From Cricetomys ansorgei (Eukaryota > Chordata > Mammalia > Rodentia > Nesomyidae), in assembly GCA_026225945.1 (NCBI GenBank), contig JAMJFZ010000199.1, positions 65,144,001 through 65,208,000 on the forward strand: a DNA stretch of 64,000 bases, in the 5' to 3' direction. A program made the translations under genes and the position numbers. Positions 1-12,742 of the stretch are shown here, piece after piece; positions within the stretch are counted from its first letter, which is position 1; each line of letters begins with the position of its first letter. Below the pieces are notes generated by a model. That model was given only the letters and a program-made list of their open reading frames with translations, made no database searches and was not told where the DNA came from.

Positions 1-3000
1 TAGACAATCTTGGAGAATCACTAGGTAGCTGAACAAAATTGGAAACCCCTCAACTCTGTTAGGCAATCTGCTATCGTGATGTTCTGTTCATAATGATACA
101 CAAATAGAATCTCTATCATTCTTCACCATGTTGATACTCCTGCAGAAATACATCAATCCCTGTAGGACCTGGACTATGGATAAGCTCAAGCTTAGGAGTC
201 AAAGGCTCTCCATACTGGAGGCAGCGATGCTGGCTAGGTTGTCTGGTGAGATTCCAGCTTGCTCTGTGGGTGGATCTCCATAAGGAGAGCAGGCCTATAG
301 TGCAGGGTTTATCCACATGTGTCAGCATTCAGTGAGTACATCAAAGAGCCTGAAAATGCATTACAGAGAGGTCTTTTCAGAATGACACAGGAGACCCTCC
401 CCAGAACGATATTGAAAACATTGCCAATAAAAGTGATGAACCACTTTTGCAAGTGACCCAAGACTAAAACTTTTTTTCTTCTTTGTCTAGCACGGCATCC
501 TCTTCATCTGTCTTACATTGTAATCAGATACAACCTTGATAGAATGAAAGCAGAGGTCACACTGAACAAACTGGTACTTTACGTGCTTGGGAAAAGGCTC
601 CTTTGTAACGGGGAAATTACAGCATTTCTATAGAGGGATTTTTCTTAAAAGGACAGGTTGCTTTGTTCGAAATGCTGCTGATTTCAGCGCTCTGAGGAGA
701 TGGCCTGTTCACATTGTCGACCTGCAGAAATTTGTGGGGTTCCTTTTGTTTGTAGCAGCCTGCATATATTACAGGGAGTGTGTTAAAATAGAACGTGCAA
801 GCCATTGTCAGGCAATCTTTTTGATGGTCCAAAAAATGTCAGACAAAATGTAAAATGATTGATTTTCTCAGTATATTTTGCCTTATGTTGGTGTCATGTG
901 GGCGTTCTGTGATCCAGAGTTCACTACCTCTCTGTGGGTTCCAAGACCTGAATTTTGTCCCTAAATATGATGAATATCCTAGAAAGAAAAGTAACACATT
1001 TAAGCAATGGTATTTCTGAGCATAATATTAGTCTGCAGTATAAAATGAAAAATAACAATATCGGTCAAGCCAAACTCTTGCATTTAGGTAATGTATAAGG
1101 AGGAAGGAAGTACAAGTGGGCCTTCAATGTTCTGAAATCCATCTGACAGAGTCAGGCCATAATTTGCACAATAATACTATAAAGCAGAGTGTGAAACTAT
1201 AAGATGTGTTCGAGCAAAAAAAAATTGTGTCAATCGAAACACTAGGCATGCCATGTCTCAACATGAAATATTATCAAAAATTATGCAAAGTGTTTCATTT
1301 TCCTAGTGTCAATTTTAACACTTAGCAATATTTTTGGCATTGTAATTACTGTTTTCATTTCATTAGGCCTTCTGTGAATAGGGATGTTTGTCTACAATTC
1401 TAATAATCACTTATATTTTTATGAACAGATGTATTGCTTCATTAAACCTGATTGTTTATAGCTAATCATAAAAGTTTTAGCAAACCAACTAAATCTCATA
1501 ATTTGTGCTTCGAGAACATTTGTTTCTCACTCCTTTTATGCGTTATGAATGAAACTTGTATTGTCTTTGTGTGAAACAACTATATTTGTGGATGGATAAA
1601 AGGAGACTTCTAATCTCTCCTTAGCATTAACAAGGAATCCCGCTGACATGCTCTTTAATTGCATTTACCACGTAGAATGCTTTGTCATCTAAGTCAGCAG
1701 ACAAGGGCTACACTCATCAAAGCACCATAGGCCGTTGCATTACTTTCTCTCAGTCGTGGGGGTAAAAGTTTGACTACGGGAAAATCATAAATGTGCACAG
1801 AGAACCAATATGAAGAAAAAAGTCCACTCTGTGGGTATCAAAAGCACTTTGGCTTTAGCTACACTAGGAAAGACCTAGAAACAGTCTGGAAAAGCAAGCC
1901 ATACTGCATCCATATTACAGTAAACTTCATTATGTTCAGCCGTTGGGATGTCAGGTATATGTGTTGCTTCAATAGACTCTCACTGTTCCAACAAATAGCT
2001 CATCCCTCTCAAGACTATCATGAGATCAGATGAGAATGATACATAGACCACTCAGAGCACTGCCTGAAACCTTGCATGTGTTCCTTGAATTCTAGCAAGC
2101 TCCCTTACCCAATCTGTCTGTATACCAGGGTTAGGTCATGGGCACAGAGAAGGACAGAGAGGCTTCTTGTGCCCAGAGGTGGGATGGTCTTATTCCGCCT
2201 TGACTCACTTCTCTGAATGCCCCACTGTCTGGACAGTGTTATAGCCTATCAATGTGTGCATTTGCAAATGAAATCCAACAGCCCAAACTGCAGAACATTT
2301 CTAATAATGCTCTTGGGCTAACAAAAGCAGATCTGGTTTAAATAGTTGGAGAGCCCTTTGATGCAAATACCTGCCAGGACTTCCATAGCTGCGATAATGA
2401 CTGTTTGAAGCAGCATAGTTCTTTCCCAGGGGGTTGATTGAAACATCACTCAGTAGAGATGTTGTGGCTGGGTGTCCTGGTATGGACTGCAGCCACAGAT
2501 AGCCTGTGAGTAACTGCATTTGCCACAGGGGACATCAATTTCTTACTGAAAGCGACTCAGCTTGTTTGTTCCCCTGTGGTCGTTAAGGGTAGAGCTGGGC
2601 TCAAGTGTCTTTTCAGTCTCAAGCAAGCTGTCTTTGGAGATTGAGAGGACTCTGATGTCTAAGCCTTTGAACTTGCGCCTCTCTGTTCCACATCCCAAGG
2701 CAAAAAGCTACCTGTTCTCTTGGATTTGCTTTGCTTTGAGAGTTTTTCCTCTGGATTCTCTCAAATTGAAAGGTGGGACACTTTTCTTTCAGCAGCCTGG
2801 AAAGTTGTCCTTTAATAACGGAATCAGCCCCTGTTCTTCAGGAGCTATCTTGCTGCCTTTGCTCAACCTGGACAAACAACACAAAGGATAACACAGGTAA
2901 TTAAAAACCTTTGGAGAACTGGACAGGATGAGTGGTCATAGGATCCTCTCTGCTACTTGTTCAGAGAAGAGCTTTGGGGCTCCTGAGTCATGAGGCCTCT

Positions 3001-3242
3001 CATGGGCTACCAACCAGACTCTCACTGGCCCTCCTCTTCACTCCCGCCTCCATCTTCATGTCTTTTCTGCTACCTCAGCTATCATTTTCCTCCCCATTGC
3101 ATCAACTTTAGGGCCTGTCTGACTTTCATTTCCAGTTTTGCTGTGGATACTGGTTCTGTTCTCTGTGTACTTGCTCTAAAATAGAGCAGGCCTTGGTTCT
3201 CCCTGAGAGGGGGGAGCCCCTCCCAACTCATGCAGAACCAGG
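1..3242. other. Intergenic, mostly unique sequence; no gene seen
   Basis: No coding region, SINE or LTR is recognisable here. The stretch is AT-rich, particularly at 1.2-1.7 kb, which looks like non-repetitive DNA with many homeodomain/POU-like core words and is a candidate conserved element. The short ORFs have no recognisable protein features. Confidence 0.6.
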
Positions 3243-3470
3243 TGTCTGTGTGTGTGTGCGTGTGTGTGTGTTTATGTGTGTGCATGTGTGTATGTGTGTG
3301 TGTATGTATGTGTCTGTGTGTGTGTGTATGTTTGTGTATATTTACGTATATGTATGTGTATGTGTGTGTATGTGTGTGTGTATGTATGTGTCTGTGTGTG
3401 TGTGTGTATGTTTGTGTATATTTACGTATATGTATGTGTATGTGTGTGTACGTGTGTGTGTGTGTGTATA
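3243..3470 (+). repeat. (TG)n/(TATG)n microsatellite with nested ~80-base unit
   Basis: About 228 bases of TG-rich repeat with TATG and TCTG interruptions. A compound block starting near 3301 recurs near 3379; the marker TTTACGTATA lies at 3341 and again at 3421, giving an 80-base period. Apparent Cys/Val-rich and His/Thr-rich ORFs across it are low-complexity artefacts. Confidence 0.95.
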
Positions 3471-3736
3471 GCAATAATAACCAAAGTATATAAGGCATCA
3501 ATGTGAGGGGGACATCAGAGGGGTTTGAGGAAGAGTAGCTTGGAAGAGCTGGAGAAAGGAAATGAAGAGATAAAGTGATGTAATTCTATTTCAATTAAAA
3601 ACATACAAAAGTTCTCTTTGGGGATTCTAAAGGAAAACTGGTAGCAAAAGGAAAAAATAGTTAAAATATGCTGTATGGTGTGTCCATAAAGGGTAATGCT
3701 ACTGAGAACAGACCACTGGCCTTGCATATTCATTCA

Positions 3737-3739
<3 letters not shown>

Positions 3740-3810
<71 letters not shown>

Positions 3811-3878
3811 CTATCTCTCTCTCTCTTCCTCTTCCTTTCTCTCCTCCCCCTCTTGCTTCTGCTTCTCCAGCTCTCAAG
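3740..3878 (+). repeat. (TC)n-(TATC)n-(TC)n microsatellite and pyrimidine tract
   Basis: A CT dinucleotide array is followed by about thirteen CTAT tetramers, more CT repeats, and a C/T-rich tail. It lies on the pyrimidine strand throughout. Confidence 0.95.
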
Positions 3879-4998
3879 TGCAATATTGGATCTTCCAGTC
3901 AAGTTTATTATCCCTGGAAAGGAAACAAGAACATAAAATGCTATTGCTTTGTGTTACAAAAATTTTACTTGAAAATTATTAGACAATCTTTCATAATGGG
4001 TAGGATTTGTCTACTCTGTATCAACATTTGCAGCTTGAGCATATAGAAAATCAGAATAACCTAAAGTCTTTAAAGGCAAGATTCCTTGTCTCCAGCAGTG
4101 AGTCATACCACAACTCTTAGAATACTAAGTGACACCAGCCATACCCTCCCACTGACCAGTCAGTCTAAGCTGCCATATAATGCATCACATGACCTACAAG
4201 CTGTCACTGCAGTGAGACACTGTAATGTAAAAGGAAAACCAAGAGGGATATAGAGAAGCCCTGACACTGGGGAATTCCCAAATTGTTTTGGTCATGGTGT
4301 TTTATCATATCAGCATAAAATGAGCTAGAAAGAGAATAAGGGCAGAACTCATCCATGTACGGAAGGACACCCAGAGTATATAAAGGATGAAGCATCATGT
4401 CATGAAATCCAGTACTCACCAAAAACAAAAAAATAAAAAAATAAAAAAAAGGAATCCCTGCTTTTTAGAGCAGGAGGTGGTATCTGGAAAGTCTTCATCT
4501 GAGTGGAGATGCCTGACTTGGTCTCTACAAAGCACCTTACTCACAGTTGTGCCTTGAAGCCTATACCACAAAATGAGGCATAGAAAAGAGTCTCTTCAAG
4601 TCCTACCCTACAGTGGCTCCAGTAAAAAGCAGTGGGAGTAGAACAGGAATGTGTGGGTGCGTGACCTTGAGATGTTGCTTCATCCTCAATATTTAAAACA
4701 TCCAGAAATTTCTATATATGCTGGGGAGGGACTGGCTAGTGAGATTCTTGAGTAGACAATGAACAAGCAGAGGCTATAAGTTGGAAGAGAGTAAAGATAC
4801 CATAGCTAAGTAAAGATGGCAAACATATTGAAGCATATCCACTGTGATACCCAGGCAGGATTAATCAGACTTCAGAGGACAGTAGAACCAGAGCAGTGAC
4901 CCAGAATTGGATCAGACCAGTTGAACTGGAATAGAAAAACCCGCAACAAGAGACAGAGTATCCCTTCCCCTAACACTAGGAAAAACAAAACTTCCCTG
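3879..4998. other. Intergenic; short repeat fragments only
   Basis: No gene is seen. A short piece at about 4283-4325 (TTTTGGTCATGGTGTTTTATC) matches the 3' tail of the rodent repeat found whole at 4999-5411. An A-rich tract (AAAAAAT units) lies at 4421-4450. Confidence 0.55.
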
Positions 4999-5411
4999 TT
5001 ATGTTTAGGTTTTTTGTCTACTTGACACAAACTAGAGTCATCTGTAGAAAAAGGAACCTCAATTGAGTAAGTGCCTCCACCAGATTGGCTTGTAGGCAAG
5101 TCTATGGAACATTTCCTTGATTAATGATTGATGGAGGAAGGCCCATTCCACTGTAGGCGGTGTCATCCTTAAGCAAGTGGCCCTGGGTTGTTTAAGAAAG
5201 CAAACTAAGCAAGCCGTGGAAAGCCATGTACAGTAAGCAGTACTCCTCCATGGTTTCTGCTTCAGGTTCTGTCTCTAGAATCCTTCCTTGAGTTTCTGCC
5301 CAGACGTCACTTTATGATCAACTCGAAGTTAGAAGATGATATAAACCTTTTCCTCCCCAAGTTGCCTTTGATCATGGTATTTATCACAGAAATAAAAAGC
5401 AAACTAGGGCA
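4999..5411 (+). repeat. Rodent interspersed repeat, family A (near full length)
   Basis: It starts near GTCTACTTGACACAAACTAG and ends near AGTTGCCTTTGATCATGGT...ATAAAAAGCAAACTAGGGCAG. The same order of blocks recurs at 28430-28854, so this is an interspersed family abundant in rodent genomes. I recognise the family pattern but cannot assign a firm library name without a search. Confidence 0.75.
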
Positions 5412-7040
5412 GATAGTATCTTAGTAAACAAATGAAGAGGAGAAACCAATAAAAGAGGAGAAGGATAATTGTGGTGGACAATTTGGGATGAGAAATGATG
5501 GAATATTTCCCCCAAAGAGACTTGATATGCCTAAAATATACTTCTGTTTTAGCTCAGAAGATTCAAAATTGTGTCCTTCCACCACCAGCTACCCATTGCT
5601 GTCTTTAGTGGCTGTAATGAGGAGGTCTCCCAGGGCAAGACGGTATCACCTGCATAGAAAAATATTAAACTGTCATCTTGGCACATCTGAAATGTAGGGT
5701 ATAAATTTAAATTTCACTGGAAAAACAATAGCAATACCAGGTGTTGAGAGAGAGACAGAACAAGAGAAAAAGAAGTAAACATTGGCTAGTGTAGTTAGGA
5801 TAGGCTTGACTGAGATGGTGACATTTAAGATTAAAATCGAGGAATGAAAAAGAACCTAATAAAAAGAGATCCCAGGCAAAACATATAGCGTGCAATATGG
5901 CCCTGGAGAACAGGAGGGGCTTGTTGTGAACGACAGTAGTTGAAAACAAGACATTGGAATGACTTGGGCTGAAGAGGTCAACACTAAGTGATCGCTTAGG
6001 TCCTTGTGAGCTATGATAATGAGTTTAGATGTCTAGGGGAGCAAAGATAAGATACAAGGAAATTTTTTCAACATCTTTCTGGTGATGTGTGGTCACTACT
6101 ATCAGGAAAGGTAGAGTAGAGGGTGTCGGGAGGAAATGGCCATGTGTTGTGCAAGAGATGATGGTGACACTGACCAGAGCAGCAGGAAAGAGAGGGGAGG
6201 GCACACGTGGATTTGCATATACATTGGAATGGGCATAACTATGTTTACTAATTGCTTATGCATTAGACATGGGGATGAGGGAGGAATGAAGCAGGACAAA
6301 CAGGCTTCCAGCTTAAGCAGTGACTGTCATTTATAGAAATGAAGACTAACTATAGAGGACTTCAAATGTGGCTATAATCTCTTACCTCCCCACTTATCGA
6401 GAAGTGGATTCTGTGTCATCACCCATCAGCTCTTATCACTGGGTTGACTGAAGTATAGCAGAAATGACTCTGATGTTCAAGGTCAGATCACAGCGGTTAA
6501 GTACCCCCACCCTTAATTCACTGTAGCATACATTTGTGAGTCCCCAAGTCGCCACTGCTATGGTAGTTATGGCTGCAACGCAATGTACACGAGATTTTGG
6601 TGGTTGAGAAGCCACATATGAGGCTTGTGAACTCTGAAAGTCAGAAACTCATACCCGATCAAGAGGAGGATTCTCATCAGGTGGCTTGGAGAGAGAGGGC
6701 TGGGCTGACCCCAAGTCTCTTCCTCACATGGTGGCATAGCTGGTCCTTTGAACACCTCTAATTCTATTAGTATCTAATCTCTTTATACAGTTTCTCCACA
6801 TGATAGCTTCAGGGCCACTGGGCATGTGCATGTTAATCCCATACTCAAGCTGTGCCTTGGGATTAGGAACCAGGTCAGACTTGTACCGTTTTTTCTAACC
6901 ACTTGTATCACTTTTTCTTGGAAGCCATACAGCATAATTGTATTCATTAGAATCAAGGCACTAAGGTCAGTCCACATTCAAGGAAGGAGTTCAAATCCAT
7001 TAGTTCTGCCTGAAGACTGAATGATTTGAAGATGAAGACA
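5412..7040. other. Intergenic; nothing recognised
   Basis: No repeat, coding region or RNA gene stands out in this stretch. ORFs are below 85 codons and lack protein-like features. Confidence 0.5.
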
Positions 7041-7347
7041 TTTGGTTGTCAGAACTCTGGAAGCTGAGAAGTTTAAGATCAAAGTTCTGGCAGAGTCAGT
7101 TTCTGGTGAGAAATGTTTTTTGCTTATAGGATGGTACCACTTGATGAATTTTCATGTAGCAAAAGAGATGGGCATGGAGGGGGGACCTAGCCAGTTACCC
7201 CAGCCTCTTCACAAGGTACTAATAACATCCAGTAGGACTGGACTTTTCTGAAATAACAGTCTTCAAGCACCAGGTCTCCATACTTATCCCTGAGGATTGC
7301 ATTTCAGCATGAAATCTGGAGGAGTCACAAACATTCAAACCCCAACA
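7041..7347 (-). mobile_element. Degenerate MaLR/MLT1-type LTR remnant
   Basis: Read on the minus strand, the 5' end (TGTTGGGGTTTGAATGTTTG then CTCCAGATTTCATGCTGAAATGCAATCC) follows the start of mammalian MaLR LTRs. The far end (GAACTCTGGAAGCTGAGAAG on plus) matches the usual conserved block near the polyadenylation end. The middle is diverged. The assignment comes from remembered consensus. Confidence 0.55.
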
Positions 7348-10145
7348 GGGAGAAAATTGGACTCTTCCTCTTGCGTTATCAATGTTAGAAGAATACAGCT
7401 ATGACTAGGTAAGATGTTTGATGACCTTAATTTTGCAATATTGGAAGCGAGGCATTTAAACCCAGGCAACAGTCCATGAAGCCAGACTTCTAGCCATACC
7501 CACCAAATTACCAGACATGGGACTTCTCTACATCCAATGGTTATCAGCTAGTCACATGTACTTCTCACCTCCAGAGGCCCAGGAAATGGTGAATCATTCA
7601 GTTAAATCTTGACAGTAAGACATAATAACTTGATGGTTTGTTTTGGTTGATGTCACTGATTTTTTTGCATAGTTTGTTTCATGATGATTGATAACCATTG
7701 TACTGGGGAGAGTAGAGTGTCTTTAGAGACAGAAGATGTTTGGTAAGAGGAAACCCACTAAGCCAGAAGTAAATGAAGACAACCAACCAGGTGACTAGAG
7801 ACGCCAGACCAGACCCAGCTATACAGAGATGTTGAAAGGAAACAGTGGACATTGCTAGTCTGCTGGGCTCAGATCAGGGTAACTGGAGACACTGAGTCAC
7901 ACACTCACTCTACAGACATGTCTGTGTCTAGTTCCCCATCAACAGTTATTCAGCATTCTCAGACACAGCTGGGTGCGATGGTTAGTTTTCTGAGCCTTGC
8001 TCCCTTCATCTAGACAATGGAACAGGCTTGGACACATATCAACCAGTACTGCTGTGGGTAACAGTATTCTGTTCCTGTTCATCACCCTCCCTCGATGGCA
8101 CGAGAAACTTCAAAACTGAAGCCTAATCCAAGCATGAAACCCTCATTATTGGTATTAATGAAGTAGAACATGTTTTTTTAATTGCATTTGTCCAAATAAC
8201 TCCTTTAAAAAAACTATCCTAAATAAAATGCAATTTCTGAATAAGATTGAAAACATCCGTGTCTCAGGTGACTTCTTGCACAAATAACTAAGAAGCCCAG
8301 GTTAATTCTTCTTTTTTACTCAAAATATCTAGGAAAAAAAAATAAGCCTTCTTTCTTTCCCTTTTATTCCTGAGCCATATTTACCAGGACTTTTTTTTTT
8401 TTCAGCCTGCAATTTACAAATGTGAAAAGCTGCCCCACCTAGCTTCCCAGCAGAGACTTTGTTTAGGAACAAGAAGGAACTAGGCCCTGCTGTGTCCTCC
8501 CTCTGGTCCTGTCTTCCTTTCTCTCACACAGGAAACACAAAGACAAGGAAAAGCACACATTGAGAAAGTCCCTAAATGCAAAACAGAAAACAGACACACT
8601 GAAACAGAGACTGGCATCAGTGGCCTTTCCAAATTGAGTCTTCCAGGGAGGGAGAATACTGAGGGACAAGCCTTATTGAAATTTGCTCTTGTTTATGGGA
8701 TACCAGAAATTTCTATCAAGTCTCCCCGCTTTGATTCCCCACAACTCTACAAAAGATTTATCTTGTGGAAAAATGAGACAATAGGACACAATAATTTTCC
8801 TGGAGTGAGTTAAATATTACAATGTATTACTGGTATTTGGGACAAAGGAAGATTTGGTGGGTGAGCAGTGAAGGGTAGAGGTGCATGCAAATTACATATT
8901 TTATAGTTAATCCTCCAGGACCCAAGGAATGCCCTTCTTCCAGGGGGGAATCAGAAGGGCTCTCTGATGTCAATTAGAGGCTTTGCAGGGCTGGAAGAGG
9001 ACAGTTTGAAACCCCAGATATGATGATTTCAACCCCATAGTTTTGGGGTTACCTGGAGTAACCTCCTTTCTACAGTTGAGAAGGGAGGAGGTGAGGGGGC
9101 AGGGTGAACACTACATGACAGTCAAACCAGAAGAGGAGAGAGGCTGCAGCTGGAGCTGGGAAAACCTGGTCTGAACTACTGAGCAGGGCCACTTGCAAAT
9201 GAGCTAGGCCCTAGCATGGTGCCTGTCACCCTACAGCACCCCACTGCTAGGGCCTTTTTGAAGTAAGACAGATATATCTCCCAGCAGCCAGGAACAGAGG
9301 ATATAAAGGTACAAAGACTTAGTGACAAATCACAAAGTTGAGAGTTGCTCCCACTGCTTCGGAAAAAGGGAGGGTAGGAGGTGTAAGGAAAGAAACAACC
9401 CTGAGCTTTAAAGGCCTACCAGGAAGGCTGATCCTCCTACACCCACAATTCACTGAGGCTTGCAAGCATAGAGATTAAAGACCTTGAAGCTGGCTTGTGC
9501 AAGCCTTTTCTTACCCAACAGTGTAGTTCCATCCTGTAACCTCCCCTGAGACAACTCTGTTGGTACCATTTACCATGGCCTGCTGAGACATCCACCCCAT
9601 ATTTCCAAGGCCCCTGGGGAACTTGTCCCCGTCATGAAGTCCCCTAGAATTAATGGATGATATCTCAAACTACCTTAGCCCACCCCCAGTTTACCTTCTT
9701 CTCCAAGTGACCAACATTTTGCATGACACACTTGATCTGAGGCCTGAGCTGAAGGTGGGCCTAAGTGTAATATGCATCACTATCACATAGAAGGTATGTC
9801 CATCAGTTTGTTCGGCTGGAGTATAGCCTAGCAACCTGGATCCCCTCAAGCTCTGCCTCGGTAGGCAGATGTGACCGCTTCTGTGAGCCCTAATTGCCTA
9901 TGGGGGATGTTGAGTGATCCTTGGGTGTCTCTGACCTTATCTCAATAAGTCTTTCCAACTGGTCTCACTATCAGCAACTGGGTATTGAGCCAATGTGTTT
10001 CACCAGCATTGCTCCTTCATGCCTGAGGTCTTGGCATTTAAGGCAAATTAAAAATGTAGTTCTGAAAGAGTTCAGAGCAAGTGAAGACGAAACAAAAAGA
10101 GCTTTCTCAGAAACAAAGTGCTAAGAGGCACACCGGACACAGAAC
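7348..10145. other. Intergenic; no gene or clear repeat
   Basis: Nothing beyond short homopolymer runs (T-run at 8390-8402) is recognisable. The AT-rich part around 8.1-8.45 kb is low in repeats and could include conserved non-coding sequence, but I see no specific signal. Confidence 0.5.
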
Positions 10146-10540
10146 CAGATCTGCTTCAGTTTGCTATTGATGCTGTAACGAAGAACCAGCTTAGTGGCCC
10201 AAAACAAAAGTGTTTGTTTCCTCACAGCTCTAACAGGTTAGAAGCTCCAAATAGGTTTTCCTTGGTAGAACTCAAGGTTCCTGAGGTCTATGCTCCTTCT
10301 TGAGACATACTACACCCCTACCTTCTCCAGAGACTTCCAGCACTCATTGGCTTGTGGCTGCTTCATACATCCTTAAAGCCCATAGGGTAGCTTCTTCCAC
10401 TATATCTCTGACTCTGTCACTCTTGTGCCTCCCTCTTCTGCATCAGAAGAACTTTTGCCATTACATTAGATCACCCATATAATTTAGGAAAATCTAAGGT
10501 CCCCTGAATAGCAATCTTAATTCTATATGCAATTAGCCCT
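10146..10540. repeat. Ancient mammalian interspersed repeat (LTR-like), diverged
   Basis: The block GCTGTAACGAAGAACCAG, CTTAGTGGCCCAAAACAA and CTCACAGCTCTAACAGGTTAGAAG recurs in diverged form near 54155-54270. The order resembles old MaLR/ERVL-type LTR remnants read in reverse. The family is not resolved. Confidence 0.5.
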
Positions 10541-10728
10541 TTCTCTGAAAAGTAACTAACCACCTATCCCAGAAGTTAGGCTACAGGCATCCTGGAAAGA
10601 TCGCAAGACCAACCATCACAAAGATCCCAGCTCTGTCCCACAGGCTGTGCTCTGGAGAAGTTAACAGACTCTCCAACCTATCTACTGCCTCATTCACAAC
10701 CCCTGTACTCACAGAATAGGGAAACTCC

Positions 10729-10797
10729 GTGTGTGTGTGTGTGTGTGTGTGTGTCTGTCTGTCTTTCTCTGTCTCTCTTTCTGTCTCTCTCTCTGCC
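10729..10797 (+). repeat. (TG)n-(TC)n microsatellite
   Basis: A 26-base TG array runs into TCTG/TCTC repeats. It sits immediately upstream of a rodent repeat fragment. Confidence 0.93.
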
Positions 10798-10810
10798 TCC
10801 TACTTTTAAA

Positions 10811-10992
10811 GCAAGATGTGAGGAGCTCTCAGCTACTGTTCCAGAACCATGCCTGCCTACCGCCATGTTTCCTACCATGATGATCATGGACTCTGACCCT
10901 CTGGAACCATGATCCCAGAACAAAATGCTTTATTTTTTAAGTTGCCTTTGGTCATGGTGTTTTGTCATAGCAACTGAAAAATAACTAGACAG
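10811..10992 (+). repeat. Rodent interspersed repeat, family B (3' part)
   Basis: Blocks GCTCTCAGCTACTGTTCCAG, CCATGATGATCATGGACTC and TTGGTCATGGTGTTTTGTCA match the 3' half of the family seen at 20973-21247 and 25544-25907. Confidence 0.7.
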
Positions 10993-11568
10993 TTGATTCT
11001 CGGGAAAGCAGATTGCCTTCTTTCATGTGATTGGGCTTGTCATCTCACTTGAAGGTATGAATGGGAAAGAGACCAACCTTCTCTCAAGCAAGAGGAAAGT
11101 CTCTAATCAAGTACCCTCAGAATTCAAGAGCAACATTGATTCTTTTGGCATCATAGACTTTGGACTTGAACTTCGGTCATTTCCTGGGTCTCTAGGCTTT
11201 GAAATGTAGACTCAGAAATCCTCCACAATCTCCTGGCCAGTATCTTAAAATAAATCTTTTTGAATACATGTACATACACTTACAGCATGTACATCCTATT
11301 AGTTCTGTATTTCCAGAGGATTTGAGGCTTGTATTAATTACAATGACTTTCTGATCACAGAGTTTCTTCTAGTTATAACTTGCATGGGGCATAAAATAGA
11401 GTATTATTTCATTTCAAGAACACACCATTACCTGAGATAAAAACAAACCCCCTAAGCCCAGTGTCTTATGATGCCTCATTCAGTGATACAGGTTGGATTC
11501 AGGTCTTCTCTGAATGTTTTCATATCCAGAGATCCAGACAAGGTCAAGATGCATAGTCTTCTTACAGG

Positions 11569-11574
11569 AAAAAA

Positions 11575-11625
<51 letters not shown>
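11569..11625 (+). repeat. (AAAT)n microsatellite
   Basis: About thirteen perfect AAAT tetramers follow a short A-run. This length and purity suggest a highly polymorphic locus. Confidence 0.96.
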
Positions 11626-11749
11626 GGATAATCGAATGTACTCAATTTATATTAATGCTTTAAATGGATGTTATTTGTTGAACATATAAACGTATGGCCA
11701 GCTTCTATACAAAAGGAGAGCGTTGAAAAGGATTGGACAACTCTGTCTA

Positions 11750-11880
11750 TTACTACCTTGTTTAATCTTCATAACAAGCTGACCAGGGCTCCTCATTTCT
11801 ATTTTACAAATGAAGTTATTTTACTGGCGTAGGTATCAAGTCTGATTCTCTCTGGCCCAGTAGTCCATGTCCTTCATCTG
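11750..11880 (+). repeat. MIR-like SINE fossil
   Basis: TTAATCTTCATAACAAGCTG followed by TTTTACAAATGAAG and then a CTCTGGCCCAG block is the MIR order (tRNA-derived ancient SINE), strongly diverged. Confidence 0.5.
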
Positions 11881-12686
11881 ATCACTTTTCATTAAGGAAT
11901 TGTTGGCAGCAGAACACAGCTGAAGTTTTTTAATATATTACTGTTTACTTTCTGAGGAAAAGCTGGCATAGAAGCAGGAAGTTTAGTTGATATAAACACA
12001 TTCTGCAAAAACGATTAAAAGATAATTTATAAAGCTCTCAGGCCCTGTAGACATGGGTCCATAAGACAATGGGTGAAGAAGAGGCTGAATGCCATCCTGC
12101 TCCACTCAGGTCCCTCCACTATACTTTCCTAGCTGGGGGCGGGGGCTGCTTCTCCCTATGGCAACATGAAGGAGTAGACACCAAACTGTGAAAATTGCAT
12201 TTGCTTTTCATCATCTACTAGGATATGGGAGTCAACGATCCGGTAACACAATTGTCGTGTGCCAATTGCATTGGGAATAATTGCTGATAAAATCAGAAAG
12301 AAAACTTCAGCAAATCTGAAAACAGATTATGGCAGAACTCCCTGGCACAATGGGCTGATATTAAATATTGTTTCAGTGCTGGAATCAGCCTTCATATTGA
12401 ATCTAGATGAACACTGGGTCACGGGATTTGGATTAAAGCCAAGCAGAGTCAAGGCTCCTGTCACTCAGGGTACTTGGATTCAGAGCTGGGGGCTGATTTC
12501 TTAAGCATCTTACCTGTCTCTGATTCAAGTTCACAGTCATCAAAGATTTGGATTTAGGAACAGAATTACTTGAAATTAGAGTCATCTTCCTGACAGTAGC
12601 ACTTATGTGCTCGTGTCATCAGTCATGAGCCTCCTGTCCCAGGAAATGGATATTGCTTTCTTCATATAAAGAGTAAGAATTTGATT

Positions 12687-12742
12687 CTTTTTTTTTTCTT
12701 CCAAGCTAGGCAAGCACTGTACCACAGAGGCATATTCCCAGT
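12687..12742 (-). repeat. ID/B4-like SINE fragment
   Basis: On the minus strand it reads TGCCTCTGTGGTACAGTGCT then TGCCTAGCTTGG followed by an A-tail. This is the tRNA-derived head of ID-related SINEs. It is truncated at about 55 bases. Confidence 0.55.

Larger units (their letters stand above)
10993..12600. other. Intergenic; MIR-like piece, AAAT array and candidate conserved stretch
   Basis: It contains the (AAAT)n array and a MIR-like segment listed separately. About 12200-12480 is a unique-looking, AT-rich, low-repeat stretch (CCAATTGCATTGGGAATAAT and following) that reads like conserved non-coding DNA. No gene is seen. Confidence 0.5.

Noticed and set aside
3082..3506. Cys/Val-rich and His/Thr-rich ORFs (84-139 codons)
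   Set aside because: They are translations of a TG/CA microsatellite.
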